A stretch of 8,197 nucleotides of DNA, taken from contig CAMALD010000046.1 of the NCBI GenBank assembly GCA_945836355.1, positions 1 to 8,197 on the forward strand, in the 5' to 3' direction. Shown here piece after piece: positions 1 to 7,502 of the stretch. The notes beneath the pieces are model-generated. The model had not been told where the DNA came from and did no database searches. It was given only the letters and a program-made list of their open reading frames with translations. The number at the start of each line of letters is the position of its first letter. Position 1 is the first letter of the stretch. The DNA comes from an uncultured Lachnospiraceae bacterium. GTDB taxonomy: Bacteria; Bacillota; Clostridia; Lachnospirales; Lachnospiraceae. A program made the position numbers and the translations under genes.

Positions 1-1446
1 CTGCTCAGCTTCTGCTGTCTCTTTCTCTTCGTCCGCTGCAGCAGCGCTTTCCGATTCGGCTGTATTCTCTGCCTCCTCCCCGCTGTCCGTTATAGCACGG
101 ATGGAGCGCGACAGCTCTTCCTCCTGCTCCTCCTGCTCGAGCAGGCGGTACAGCGAGTCCTCGGCCTCCTGTTCCTCCGCCTTTTTCTTTTCTGCCTGTT
201 CTTTTCTGCGTCTTTCGTTCTCCTCCTGTTCCCGGCGTCGCAGCTCCTTCTCCTCGCGACGTCTCTCCCACAGGCTCTTCTTCGCAGGCTTCTTGTGCAC
301 CTCTGTTTCCTGCTGCACAGTCTCCCCGGCGACATTTTCCCTGCCGCCCGCCCTCTGTGCAGGCTTCCCGGACTCTTTTACAGCCTTCTCTGCATCCGTC
401 CCGTTTTCCCCTATTTCGGCTTCCCCTGTTTTGCTCTCGTCTGCCCCGGTTTCGTCCGCTTTGACGCCTTCCATCCTTGCTTTCTTTTCTTCGATTTCTT
501 CCGCACGGGCATCCTGCGTCCCGGCTTCCTCCATCCCGGCGACTTCCATCTCACGATCCGCTCCAAGCTGCATACGAAGCTGCTGAGCCACCTGCATGCC
601 CTCCAGCATATCCATCGTATTCTGCTGGCGGATCATCTCCTCCGTGACCGGACCAAACTCTCCTGTATTCCAGATGACATCGCGTCCCTCTTCCTCGTAG
701 ACCGGGGCACCGTAACGCTCACTGCGGTAATCCTCCTCCGTATATTCCTCACTATGCTCATTGGTCATCGTGCTCTCTTCAATAAAATCTTCCACTTCCT
801 TAGCACTTTTACCCTCCAGCATGAGACGGTGCACCTCACGCACAAGATCGGCATCACCCTCCCCAATCGAGGCGTTTACGTCCAGATTTACTGCGCGGAG
901 TCCGCGCGCGCGGTCCACATACACTCCTTCGCCAAACCACAGAATAATATCATCACATTCCGCCACACATTTCTCTGACTGACCGCTCTTATGATACAGC
1001 TTAGCCAGTTCATACGCCCAGTCCTCCATGTAGTTTTCTTCCTTGAGACATTCCAGGTCATGAATCAGCACATCATAGCCCTCACCGCGCAGCTTATCAA
1101 TCCGGTAGCGGAAAATATACCGGTAAAAGTCCCCCGGCGCCATATCAATAAAATCGTTCAGATAGGATTCCGCCATATCTGCCATGGACAATTTCAGGCA
1201 CAGATTAATCAGATTGATCAATATTCTGCGGGACCTGTTTTTCAGATAGATCTGCTCATAATATACCAGTGCTGTATCATACACACCGTTCTTGTAATAT
1301 GCCTCAGCCACCACGCCCAAATCCGCAGCACTTTTCATTCTCGCAGAGTCCACCGTTTTCGCTATGTCCAGCGCTTTTTCGAAATCCTCTGCCTCCATTG
1401 CGCGTCTGATTTTTTCAATTTTCATCGAATTGCTGCTTTTGTCCAT
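1..1446 (-). CDS. TPR-repeat protein with long charged low-complexity tail (3' end outside window)
   Basis: The frame is open from ATG at 1444-1446 to the left edge: 482 codons without a stop. The start is supported by AAAAGAGG six bases upstream (1453-1460). Residues 11-185 are helical hairpins of tetratricopeptide type, the clearest at 41-70 (LGVVAEAYYKNGVYDTALVYYEQ) and 143-168 (AYELAKLYHKSGQSEKCVAECDDI). Residues about 225-275 are acidic, and about 280-482 are strongly biased to Glu, Ala, Lys, Arg and Gln, with a basic/acidic helix at 390-445 (ERRREEKELRRREQEE and similar). There is no signal peptide or membrane segment, so a cytosolic scaffold is the simple reading. TPR domains bind proteins, but no partner can be named. 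I do not recognise the gene; a further domain may follow beyond the edge. It is co-directional with the condensin-like genes after an 80-base gap, so it could be a distal operon member or an independent neighbour. Confidence 0.75.
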   Translation of the reverse strand, partial: MDKSSNSMKIEKIRRAMEAEDFEKALDIAKTVDSARMKSAADLGVVAEAYYKNGVYDTALVYYEQIYLKNRSRRILINLINLCLKLSMADMAESYLNDFIDMAPGDFYRYIFRYRIDKLRGEGYDVLIHDLECLKEENYMEDWAYELAKLYHKSGQSEKCVAECDDIILWFGEGVYVDRARGLRAVNLDVNASIGEGDADLVREVHRLMLEGKSAKEVEDFIEESTMTNEHSEEYTEEDYRSERYGAPVYEEEGRDVIWNTGEFGPVTEEMIRQQNTMDMLEGMQVAQQLRMQLGADREMEVAGMEEAGTQDARAEEIEEKKARMEGVKADETGADESKTGEAEIGENGTDAEKAVKESGKPAQRAGGRENVAGETVQQETEVHKKPAKKSLWERRREEKELRRREQEENERRRKEQAEKKKAEEQEAEDSLYRLLEQEEQEEELSRSIRAITDSGEEAENTAESESAAAADEEKETAEAEQ

Positions 1447-1452
1447 GTCAAA

Positions 1453-1460
1453 CCTCTTTT
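1453..1460 (-). promoter_or_regulatory. Ribosome binding site of the TPR gene
   Basis: AAAAGAGG on the minus strand lies six bases before ATG at 1444-1446. It favours this start over the in-frame ATG seven codons further in, which has no comparable purine-rich site. Confidence 0.65.
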
Positions 1461-1526
1461 CTGTGATTCCATTTCAAATCTTACATCAATAATCTTCTTG
1501 AGTTCCCACATTTTTCACCGACGTTT

Positions 1527-2297
1527 TTACTGCAAGCCGGAGATATGTTCATTGTCAGATTGCATTCGAACGAACACCCTCTGGTACAACTGCTCTAAAG
1601 TGATTCTTCCCTCCGGAGTTTCCAGCGCCTCATCCATCGTTTTTTGGAGCACTGCCCTTCCACCGTCCATAATGCAGATTTGGTCGCAAAGCTGTTCGAC
1701 CTCCTCCATGTAGTGTCCCACATATACTGCCGCCTTACCTGCGTCCGCCAGCCTGCGGATTGCCGTCAGAATCAAATCCCTCGACTGTATGTCAATCCCC
1801 GCCGTAGGCTCATCCAGAATAATCAGCTCCGGCTCTGCCAGCAGCGCCACTCCAATGTTCAGCCTCCGCTTCATTCCGCCGGAATACTCCTGCACCTTCT
1901 TTGACAACATTTCCGGGGTAAACCCAATCATCCCGGCTACCTCCTCTATCCGCTGTTTCAGCCTGCTGCCGGTGATATGCTCCGCCCTCCCCCAGAACTT
2001 TAAATTATCCATTCCGCTCAGGGATTCGTAGAGCGCGATATCCTGCGGCACATAGCCGATTTTGCGGCGCACCTCCTTCACATTTTCCCGGATGCTTCTG
2101 CCTCCGAACAAAATCTCACCCTCATCCGGCTTCATAAGCGTGGCAATCATGGAAATCGTTGTCGATTTTCCCGCCCCGTTTGTGCCGATCAGGCCAAGTA
2201 TCTGCCCGTACTCCACCTGAAATGAGAGACCATCCACCGCCTTTACTCCCCGGTAGCTTTTCGATATATTTTTTACTTCGAGACAAATCCCACTCAA
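1527..2297 (-). CDS. ABC transporter ATP-binding protein (CcmA/ABC-2 type), no permease nearby
   Basis: This 256-residue nucleotide-binding subunit carries every classical motif: Walker A GTNGAGKST (38-46), Q-loop with Gln85 (YVPQD), signature YSGGMKRR (138-145), Walker B LIILDE (158-163), D-loop AGID and switch His195 (VGHYMEE). It is therefore expected to be a competent ATPase. The signature and the HYMEE stretch are typical of COG1131 proteins that power ABC-2 exporters. Such proteins need a membrane permease, usually encoded next door. None is visible: the SMC gene ends 23 bases upstream and a TPR gene begins 80 bases downstream. The start is TTG at 2295-2297. I accept it because AAAAGGAGG lies eight bases upstream and the protein aligns from its first residues with the family N-terminus (LEVKNISKSY). 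Substrate and partner cannot be told. It could serve a permease elsewhere, be a remnant of a transporter operon, or have been recruited to this locus. Confidence 0.9.
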   Translation of the reverse strand: MSGICLEVKNISKSYRGVKAVDGLSFQVEYGQILGLIGTNGAGKSTTISMIATLMKPDEGEILFGGRSIRENVKEVRRKIGYVPQDIALYESLSGMDNLKFWGRAEHITGSRLKQRIEEVAGMIGFTPEMLSKKVQEYSGGMKRRLNIGVALLAEPELIILDEPTAGIDIQSRDLILTAIRRLADAGKAAVYVGHYMEEVEQLCDQICIMDGGRAVLQKTMDEALETPEGRITLEQLYQRVFVRMQSDNEHISGLQ

Positions 2298-2305
2298 TGC
2301 AGTTT

Positions 2306-2314
2306 CCTCCTTTT
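2306..2314 (-). promoter_or_regulatory. Ribosome binding site fixing the TTG start of the ABC ATPase
   Basis: AAAAGGAGG on the minus strand lies eight bases before TTG at 2295-2297 and just after the SMC stop codon at 2321-2323. No ATG in frame offers a better start, and the encoded N-terminus matches the family, so the site decides for TTG. Confidence 0.8.
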
Positions 2315-2320
2315 CCCCGC

Positions 2321-5300
2321 TTATGTAAGGGACAGGAAATCAAAGCTCTCCTGCTCATACTGCAGCGGGATAAATTCCATCTCATTGGTATCCACACTGC
2401 TGCGATAATCCACCACGACGGTCTGCTGCCGTCCGTCCACCAGCTTTTGTCCGAGGATATAATTGACATCAAAACGACCCGTGATTGCCGGTGTCGTACC
2501 GCGCGCCGGCACAATCAGCTGTACCTGGTTGGTGCGCAGCAGCTCAAATATCGGCTCCCAGATATACACATCCTTTGCCGCGCCAAACGGATTATCGATA
2601 AAAATGACCTTGTACAGCCCGTTATTGTCACTTTTCCCGGAATTGATATTCGTAATATAATTGATAATCGCAATCAGGAACTGGATATAAATGCCCTGTG
2701 ACTGTCCGGTGCTTCCGACCGCTTCCTCATAGCGCAGGTGGCGGCTCTGCTCCCGGATTCGCTCACGCTTATACAGGCTGAGGCGAATGGCATTCATATC
2801 GGTCACAATCACGGAGAACAATTTCTTAAAGGAAAGCGCATTGCGGATGAATTTCAGTCGCTCACCCGAATCCCGGAAGCTGTCCGCATTTGCCACAATC
2901 TCATCAATGTATGCTGACATGCGCTCCTTGTAAAACTCCTCCTTCACATACGGAATCTGAAGGGAAATCATCGGAATCTGCTCGCCGTCAAGCGTAATCT
3001 TAGAAAGCTTCGGCAGACGGTCCAGCTCTGTCTTGATGTTGATGCAGCGCTGCAGGCACTGGCTCTCAAAATTCTCCTTCAGACCGATGATATCCTCGAT
3101 ACCGCTCTCAATGCGGTTCTTTTCAAGCACCAGGCACTCACACACCTCGTGCAGATTTTTTACCATCTGTACGGTCTCCTCCTGATTCTCCGGCAGGCCG
3201 ATGCTCGTCTTCATCTCCTCGGCAAGCGATGCCCCGTCCAGTGTGACCAGTGTGTCTATCACCTTCTGCCGATTGCGCACAAACTCCTCCTGCCGTTTTT
3301 TCTGCTCGGTGCTCAGGCGATCATATTCGGTCTCAAACTGTGCGAAGCGCTGTTTCAGCACGCCTGCCTTCTCCTCCCTGATATCTGCCTGTGACGGCTG
3401 CTCCAGCACCAGACGGCTGCTGCGCGCCATGCGCTCCATATCCTTCTTCATATCGGTAAACAGCATGGCTTCTCCCTCACACTCCTCACAGAGACGCTTC
3501 TGCTGCTCCTGCTGCCCGGCAAGCAAATCGATGCGGGAACGGTTGCCCTCAATATACTCTTCCACCTGATCCTCCGCCAGATTTAGCTCTATCGTGCCGC
3601 CGTAGCGCTCCTGCAGCAGTGCTGCCTGCTGCCCGGTCTTGCCGTGCAGACGGTTCCACTCGCCGGTTACCTGCTCCAGCTTTTTCTGTTTTTGCGAAAG
3701 TGCCGCTTCATCCTTTTTTAATTCCTCGCGAAGACGGTTCAGCTGTGCATCCTCCGTCGCATACAGCATATTCTGTTCTTCCAGCTCACGCAGGGAGGAT
3801 AGGCTGATTCCGCGGTTTCCGATCGCTCGCAGCAGACGATTCATCGCAGCAATATAGGACTGCATCAGACGGTTCTTATCATCCTCCTGCGAGTGCTCCC
3901 TCTCATAAGCAAGGCGTTTTCCGTTCAGCTCCGCCTCCAGCTCCGAACCGCTCAGATAACATTCCTCATATTCTCCCGGCACATCATAGCTCTGGTATTT
4001 TTCTTTCCAGTCGCGCTCCGACTGCTCCAGTCTCTGACGAATCGTATTGCGGCGCACCGTCACCTGCTCCGCCTCGTTTTCCATCTCCGCAAGCAGCCCT
4101 GCTGTATGCGTGCGCTCCTTTTCAAGGCTTTCCTTTTCCTGTGCCTTCGCGGCAATCTGCTTTTCCAGCTTTTCCGATTCCTCAAAATCTCCGGCAATTT
4201 GCGCCAGCACCAGAATATCCTCTTTCAATTCCTTCATGCGCGCCTGATATTTCACCACCGCCTGATCGAGCTCCGTCAGCCTGGCCCGGCTCTCCTTCAG
4301 CTCTCCTGACAGCGCATTCTCCTGCTCCTTCAGGCCGGCCTCCTGCGCCTGCTTTTGCTGCTCCCTTGCACGGTATTCCTGATATTTTTCCTCATAGCAG
4401 AGCAGAAAATGACGCAGAAAATCCTCGTCCTCCCGGTAAGTCTGCTGCTGGTCGGCAAGACGGCGCATCCGGTACTCGGTCTCGGACAGCTCTGCCGCCA
4501 CGCGCGCCTTTTCCTTCTCCACTGCCACCTCGTCAAGCATCGCACTGTAATCTCCAGAAAACAATGCCATATCCTCCTGCTTAAGCAGCTCGCGGCGGTT
4601 ACGCAATGCAGCCTCCTTGATTATCGGAAATACTGCACCGCCGAGCTTTCCCTCGCGCAGCTTCGCATCCTCAAACAGCTCCGGAATCCCTCCGTCCACC
4701 ACCAGTGCGGTCGCCAGATAAGGGTATTCCCTCAGCAGCTCGTCGCGCAGCTCCCCTGAAAGTCCCGCCAGATACTCACGGCCGGTCTGCACCTTTTTTC
4801 CGTGCCGCACCAGAATATATTCCTTCAGGCTGTCAGCATCCTTCACATCCTCCAGAAAACCACCCCATACATCATCATTCAGGCGCTCTAAGCGCGCCTG
4901 AAGCTGCCTTCTTAACTGCTCCTGGCGTTTTCTTTCTGCGCGCACTTCCATGTCGCGCTCACGAATCTGCTCGCATAATCTGTCGTAATCCCTGACGCCG
5001 TACACCTCCAGAAGCTTCTGTGCTTTTTCCTTCTGCGTGCGGTATTCCTCCATAAAGCCTGCTGCAAGCTCCTGCTGTGAGCTAAGCTGCTTTATCTCAA
5101 GGCGGCATGCAATCAGCCGCGTATTCATCTCTTCTATCCGGGCTGCAAGTGCCTCCCTCTGCTCCCTGCATTCCCCGCATTCCTTCTCCAGACGCGCATG
5201 CTCGTTGACACTGTTCTCCCTGATTCTGCCGCTCTCCTCCAGCACCAGCAGACCGACCCTGCGCTTGTTCTCCGCCATACGCATCTCCAATGCCGTTTTC

Positions 5301-6748
5301 TGCCTTGCAAGCTCTTCCACACGCGCAGCGCATACCGCCGCCTGTCCCGCAAGCATTCTCTCGCGCTCGTCTGCTGTACGTCTGCGGATGCGCAGAGAAT
5401 TGTACTTCGTTTCCAGAGTATTCAGCTCAGCACCAAGCTCTCTTTGCAGGCGGCTTTGCTCCTTCTTCATATGGTGTGTCAGCGCCTGCACCTGTGCAAG
5501 CAGCGTGCTTTTCTCCGATTTCATCGCATTCAGCTCGACTGCCGTCTCATCGCGCTTTGCCTTCTCCTCCTGATACTCCAGATAATCGTTCATAGACTCA
5601 CGCAATACCAGATCAGCCGATGCCGCATCCAGTGCGCTTTTCTCGTCTGAAAGCTCCTTCTGCAGCCGGCGCATCTCACCCTCTTGCTGCTTTGCCTTCA
5701 TGCGATCCTCGATATAACGCGCGGTATCAATCTTCTCGTGCAGACTGGCTATTTCCTGCTCCATCTCGTCGAGCTTCTTCTTTGCCTCCTGCGCCCTCTC
5801 GGTGCTCTGCTGCTCCAGCATACCCGCAGCATGATAGAGGAAACCAATCTCCTGACGAAGCTCCTCCATGCCGGCATACACATCCCTCAATGCATCGATA
5901 CGATCGGCAAACGCGCGGAGCAAATCGATCTGGCGGTCATAATTGCCGATTTCATTCTTTTTTCTGGAAAGCTCGAGCAGCTTATCCTTCATATCCAGCA
6001 GGGTTTTTGACATGCTGTCCTCGGATTCCTGCCCGCCGCGTGCGCGGAAGGACTTCTGGATAATCTCCTCTATCAGCAAATCCTCTATCACCTTGCGTGT
6101 GGTTCTGTAATTGGTCTCAAAATAGGTGCGGACATGTCCCTCGGTTTTGTTAATACCGCGGATAATCTCCCACTCGCTCTCATACAGACCATAGTCTGCA
6201 ATAAACGCCTGATATTCCCCCTTGCGGTCAAACATTTTGACAATCAGAGAATTATCATGCTCGAGCTCCTTGAGATACTTGCGCAGACCGGTGTAGGTAA
6301 TCTTCTCCCTGCCCTTGATTAACGGCAGATTACGAATATCATTTGCATTATAATCCCGGTAAAAAATGCAATAGTTAAAATACTCGATGGATGCGGTATC
6401 CTTACCGGTTTCCTCCGCACTCTGCGCCTTGCGCGCGCAAAAGCCGGTCGTCATGTACCGGAAGCCGTTCACCACATCCGCATCATCCAGCTTCCACTCA
6501 ATCAGGGAATGTATCGTCTGGCTGCCATCCCCGGTGCGAAACAGCTTCTCCACCGGCTGCTTATCGTCTAAGGAGCAATTCGGCAGCACCGTCTGCAGCA
6601 TCAGGAGCATCAGCACGCTCTTGCCGCCTCCGTTTGCCAGATCATAGAGCATATTGTGCCCAAACGGTTTCAGCAGAAAATCCTCGTAGGACTGCGTTCC
6701 GAAATTATATTTTACGTTATTGACACGAATCCGGTTAATATGCGGCAT
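2321..6748 (-). CDS. JetC-like SMC ATPase of a Wadjet (type II-like) / MksB-type condensin
   Basis: This 1475-residue protein has SMC architecture: an N-terminal ATPase lobe (about 1-260), a coiled-coil arm (about 270-620), a hinge-like globular part (about 625-740, with VWGGFLEDV, ALVVDGGIPELFE and GGAVFPIIKEAA), a longer returning arm (about 745-1240), and a C-terminal ATPase lobe (about 1250-1475). Walker A is LANGGGKS at 37-44. The signature-like loop is GSTGQSQG at 1345-1352. Walker B is VIFIDN at 1381-1386, followed by PFGAAKD. In SMC complexes ATP joins two heads, and hydrolysis drives loop extrusion by the dimer together with kleisin and KITE subunits. In Wadjet this complex detects small circular DNA. 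The ATG at 6746-6748 follows GGAGGAGGAG with nine bases between, and the gap from the previous gene is 6 bases. The first Walker A glycine is Leu, and Asn replaces the usual Walker B Glu. Membership of the SMC class is secure; the JetC type II call rests on gene order and size. A housekeeping MksB-like role is the alternative. Confidence 0.82.
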   Translation of the reverse strand: MPHINRIRVNNVKYNFGTQSYEDFLLKPFGHNMLYDLANGGGKSVLMLLMLQTVLPNCSLDDKQPVEKLFRTGDGSQTIHSLIEWKLDDADVVNGFRYMTTGFCARKAQSAEETGKDTASIEYFNYCIFYRDYNANDIRNLPLIKGREKITYTGLRKYLKELEHDNSLIVKMFDRKGEYQAFIADYGLYESEWEIIRGINKTEGHVRTYFETNYRTTRKVIEDLLIEEIIQKSFRARGGQESEDSMSKTLLDMKDKLLELSRKKNEIGNYDRQIDLLRAFADRIDALRDVYAGMEELRQEIGFLYHAAGMLEQQSTERAQEAKKKLDEMEQEIASLHEKIDTARYIEDRMKAKQQEGEMRRLQKELSDEKSALDAASADLVLRESMNDYLEYQEEKAKRDETAVELNAMKSEKSTLLAQVQALTHHMKKEQSRLQRELGAELNTLETKYNSLRIRRRTADERERMLAGQAAVCAARVEELARQKTALEMRMAENKRRVGLLVLEESGRIRENSVNEHARLEKECGECREQREALAARIEEMNTRLIACRLEIKQLSSQQELAAGFMEEYRTQKEKAQKLLEVYGVRDYDRLCEQIRERDMEVRAERKRQEQLRRQLQARLERLNDDVWGGFLEDVKDADSLKEYILVRHGKKVQTGREYLAGLSGELRDELLREYPYLATALVVDGGIPELFEDAKLREGKLGGAVFPIIKEAALRNRRELLKQEDMALFSGDYSAMLDEVAVEKEKARVAAELSETEYRMRRLADQQQTYREDEDFLRHFLLCYEEKYQEYRAREQQKQAQEAGLKEQENALSGELKESRARLTELDQAVVKYQARMKELKEDILVLAQIAGDFEESEKLEKQIAAKAQEKESLEKERTHTAGLLAEMENEAEQVTVRRNTIRQRLEQSERDWKEKYQSYDVPGEYEECYLSGSELEAELNGKRLAYEREHSQEDDKNRLMQSYIAAMNRLLRAIGNRGISLSSLRELEEQNMLYATEDAQLNRLREELKKDEAALSQKQKKLEQVTGEWNRLHGKTGQQAALLQERYGGTIELNLAEDQVEEYIEGNRSRIDLLAGQQEQQKRLCEECEGEAMLFTDMKKDMERMARSSRLVLEQPSQADIREEKAGVLKQRFAQFETEYDRLSTEQKKRQEEFVRNRQKVIDTLVTLDGASLAEEMKTSIGLPENQEETVQMVKNLHEVCECLVLEKNRIESGIEDIIGLKENFESQCLQRCINIKTELDRLPKLSKITLDGEQIPMISLQIPYVKEEFYKERMSAYIDEIVANADSFRDSGERLKFIRNALSFKKLFSVIVTDMNAIRLSLYKRERIREQSRHLRYEEAVGSTGQSQGIYIQFLIAIINYITNINSGKSDNNGLYKVIFIDNPFGAAKDVYIWEPIFELLRTNQVQLIVPARGTTPAITGRFDVNYILGQKLVDGRQQTVVVDYRSSVDTNEMEFIPLQYEQESFDFLSLT

Positions 6749-6754
6749 CTTACC

Positions 6755-7483
6755 CTACTCCTCCTCCTGTGACTCCCTGCTGCGAAGTCCTGCACTGATT
6801 TCGTACAGTCTTGCGCGCTCTTCCTCAAAATAGCACTTTACCATGCCGTGGAAACGGTCGGTCGGATAATACTTCTCCCCCGACTCCACAAACAAATCCT
6901 GCCCCACCAGAAAATTGAAAATCAGCTTGACAAAGCCGGCCTTTGAACCGCGCCCCGCACGCTGGCTGCCCTCCTCGTTTGACGTGACCGGCAGTTCATC
7001 CCAGGTCATCGCAATCGTGCGGAAGCTCTCCTCCTCCAGCTCATCCCTGACAAGCAGTGCCAGCTCCCCGATCAGATTAGACAAAGACATATCCACCGCC
7101 GTCACTATTTCCTCCGGTCTCACATACTCTGCAAAGGTATAGGTTGCCGAATCACTGTAAAAATGCTGCATGACCGTGTAAGTCACAAAATATCCGAGAT
7201 ACAGCTCCCGGTTGAGCCTCAGTCCCATCATGCGCTTTAGCTCATCATTGCTGTATCCGAATACCCTGTTTTGCGCACCCGCGGTCACGTACAGCCCGTA
7301 ATTATACTCGTACAGCCGCAGGTTCAGCTGCTTTAGCATGCGGTCCACAATGTCGCTGACCTCTGCATTCTGATTGTATGCCTCATACAGCGCCGCATTT
7401 TTGCCGGAGGTCAGACTAATCTCCTCCCCCACCAAAAGGGCACCGAAAATTTCTGTCGCTTTTTCCAGATTTCTGCTATCCAT
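6755..7483 (-). CDS. JetB-like KITE subunit of the condensin (DUF6063-type)
   Basis: This 242-residue cytoplasmic protein has no signal peptide or membrane segment. The ATG at 7481-7483 is set by AGGAGG five bases upstream (7489-7494). The size and the pattern of short helices fit a KITE protein, a tandem winged-helix subunit that binds the kleisin and regulates SMC loading on DNA (MukE, MksE and JetB are relatives). Residues about 40-75 (DIVDRMLKQL, then RLYEYNYGLYVTAG) read as helices followed by a beta wing. Residues about 183-215 (FVKLIFNFLVGQDLFVE, then KYYPTDRF) read as a second recognition helix and wing. The middle, 85-160, is helical. The C-terminus is charged and ends in three Glu codons that also form the ribosome binding site of the next gene. 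Its place between the kleisin-like and SMC-like genes is the strongest support. The DUF6063 assignment is from memory. No enzymatic motif is visible. Confidence 0.7.
   Translation of the reverse strand: MDSRNLEKATEIFGALLVGEEISLTSGKNAALYEAYNQNAEVSDIVDRMLKQLNLRLYEYNYGLYVTAGAQNRVFGYSNDELKRMMGLRLNRELYLGYFVTYTVMQHFYSDSATYTFAEYVRPEEIVTAVDMSLSNLIGELALLVRDELEEESFRTIAMTWDELPVTSNEEGSQRAGRGSKAGFVKLIFNFLVGQDLFVESGEKYYPTDRFHGMVKCYFEEERARLYEISAGLRSRESQEEE
6758..6767 (-). promoter_or_regulatory. Ribosome binding site of the SMC gene inside the end of the KITE gene
   Basis: GGAGGAGGAG on the minus strand encodes the last Glu codons of the KITE-like protein and lies nine bases before the SMC ATG, with the KITE stop TAG between. 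The overlap suggests translational coupling of the two subunits. Confidence 0.75.
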
Positions 7484-7488
7484 AGCAA

Positions 7489-7494
7489 CCTCCT
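7489..7494 (-). promoter_or_regulatory. Ribosome binding site of the KITE gene
   Basis: AGGAGG on the minus strand lies five bases before the ATG at 7481-7483, inside the 19-base gap after the kleisin stop. It is a close match to the anti-Shine-Dalgarno consensus. Confidence 0.8.
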
Positions 7495-7502
7495 ATGCTA
7501 TA

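Noticed and set aside
140..300. Purine/pyrimidine-biased repeats (CCTCCT/CTTCT-like) that might be a tandem repeat
   Set aside because: The units are irregular and follow from Glu/Lys/Arg codons of the TPR protein's charged tail; there is no fixed period.
1447..1526. Possible terminator or promoter in the 80-base gap before the TPR gene
   Set aside because: On the minus strand no GC stem followed by a T-run is seen. A TGTAAGAT stretch could pass for a -10 box, but there is no convincing -35 at 16-18 bases. Too weak to annotate.
101..1713. Long plus-strand open frames opposite the TPR and ABC ATPase genes
   Set aside because: Their products are Ser/Arg/Cys-rich low-complexity or lack any recognisable fold. 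They arise because GAG/GAA/CTG/CAG-rich minus-strand coding leaves few stops on the other strand. The minus-strand frames carry clear motifs and ribosome binding sites.
3149..5650. Many plus-strand and alternative minus-strand frames within the SMC coiled coils
   Set aside because: They are antisense or shifted shadows of Glu/Lys/Gln/Leu-rich coiled-coil coding. The SMC frame is continuous over 1475 codons and has the ATPase motifs at both ends.
2321..6748. RecN, SbcC/Rad50 or a tropomyosin-like protein as identity of the 1475-residue protein
   Set aside because: Split ATPase lobes with a central hinge and adjacent kleisin- and KITE-like genes fit an SMC condensin. No SbcD-type nuclease gene is adjacent, no zinc-hook CxxC is at the arm apex, and it is far longer than RecN.
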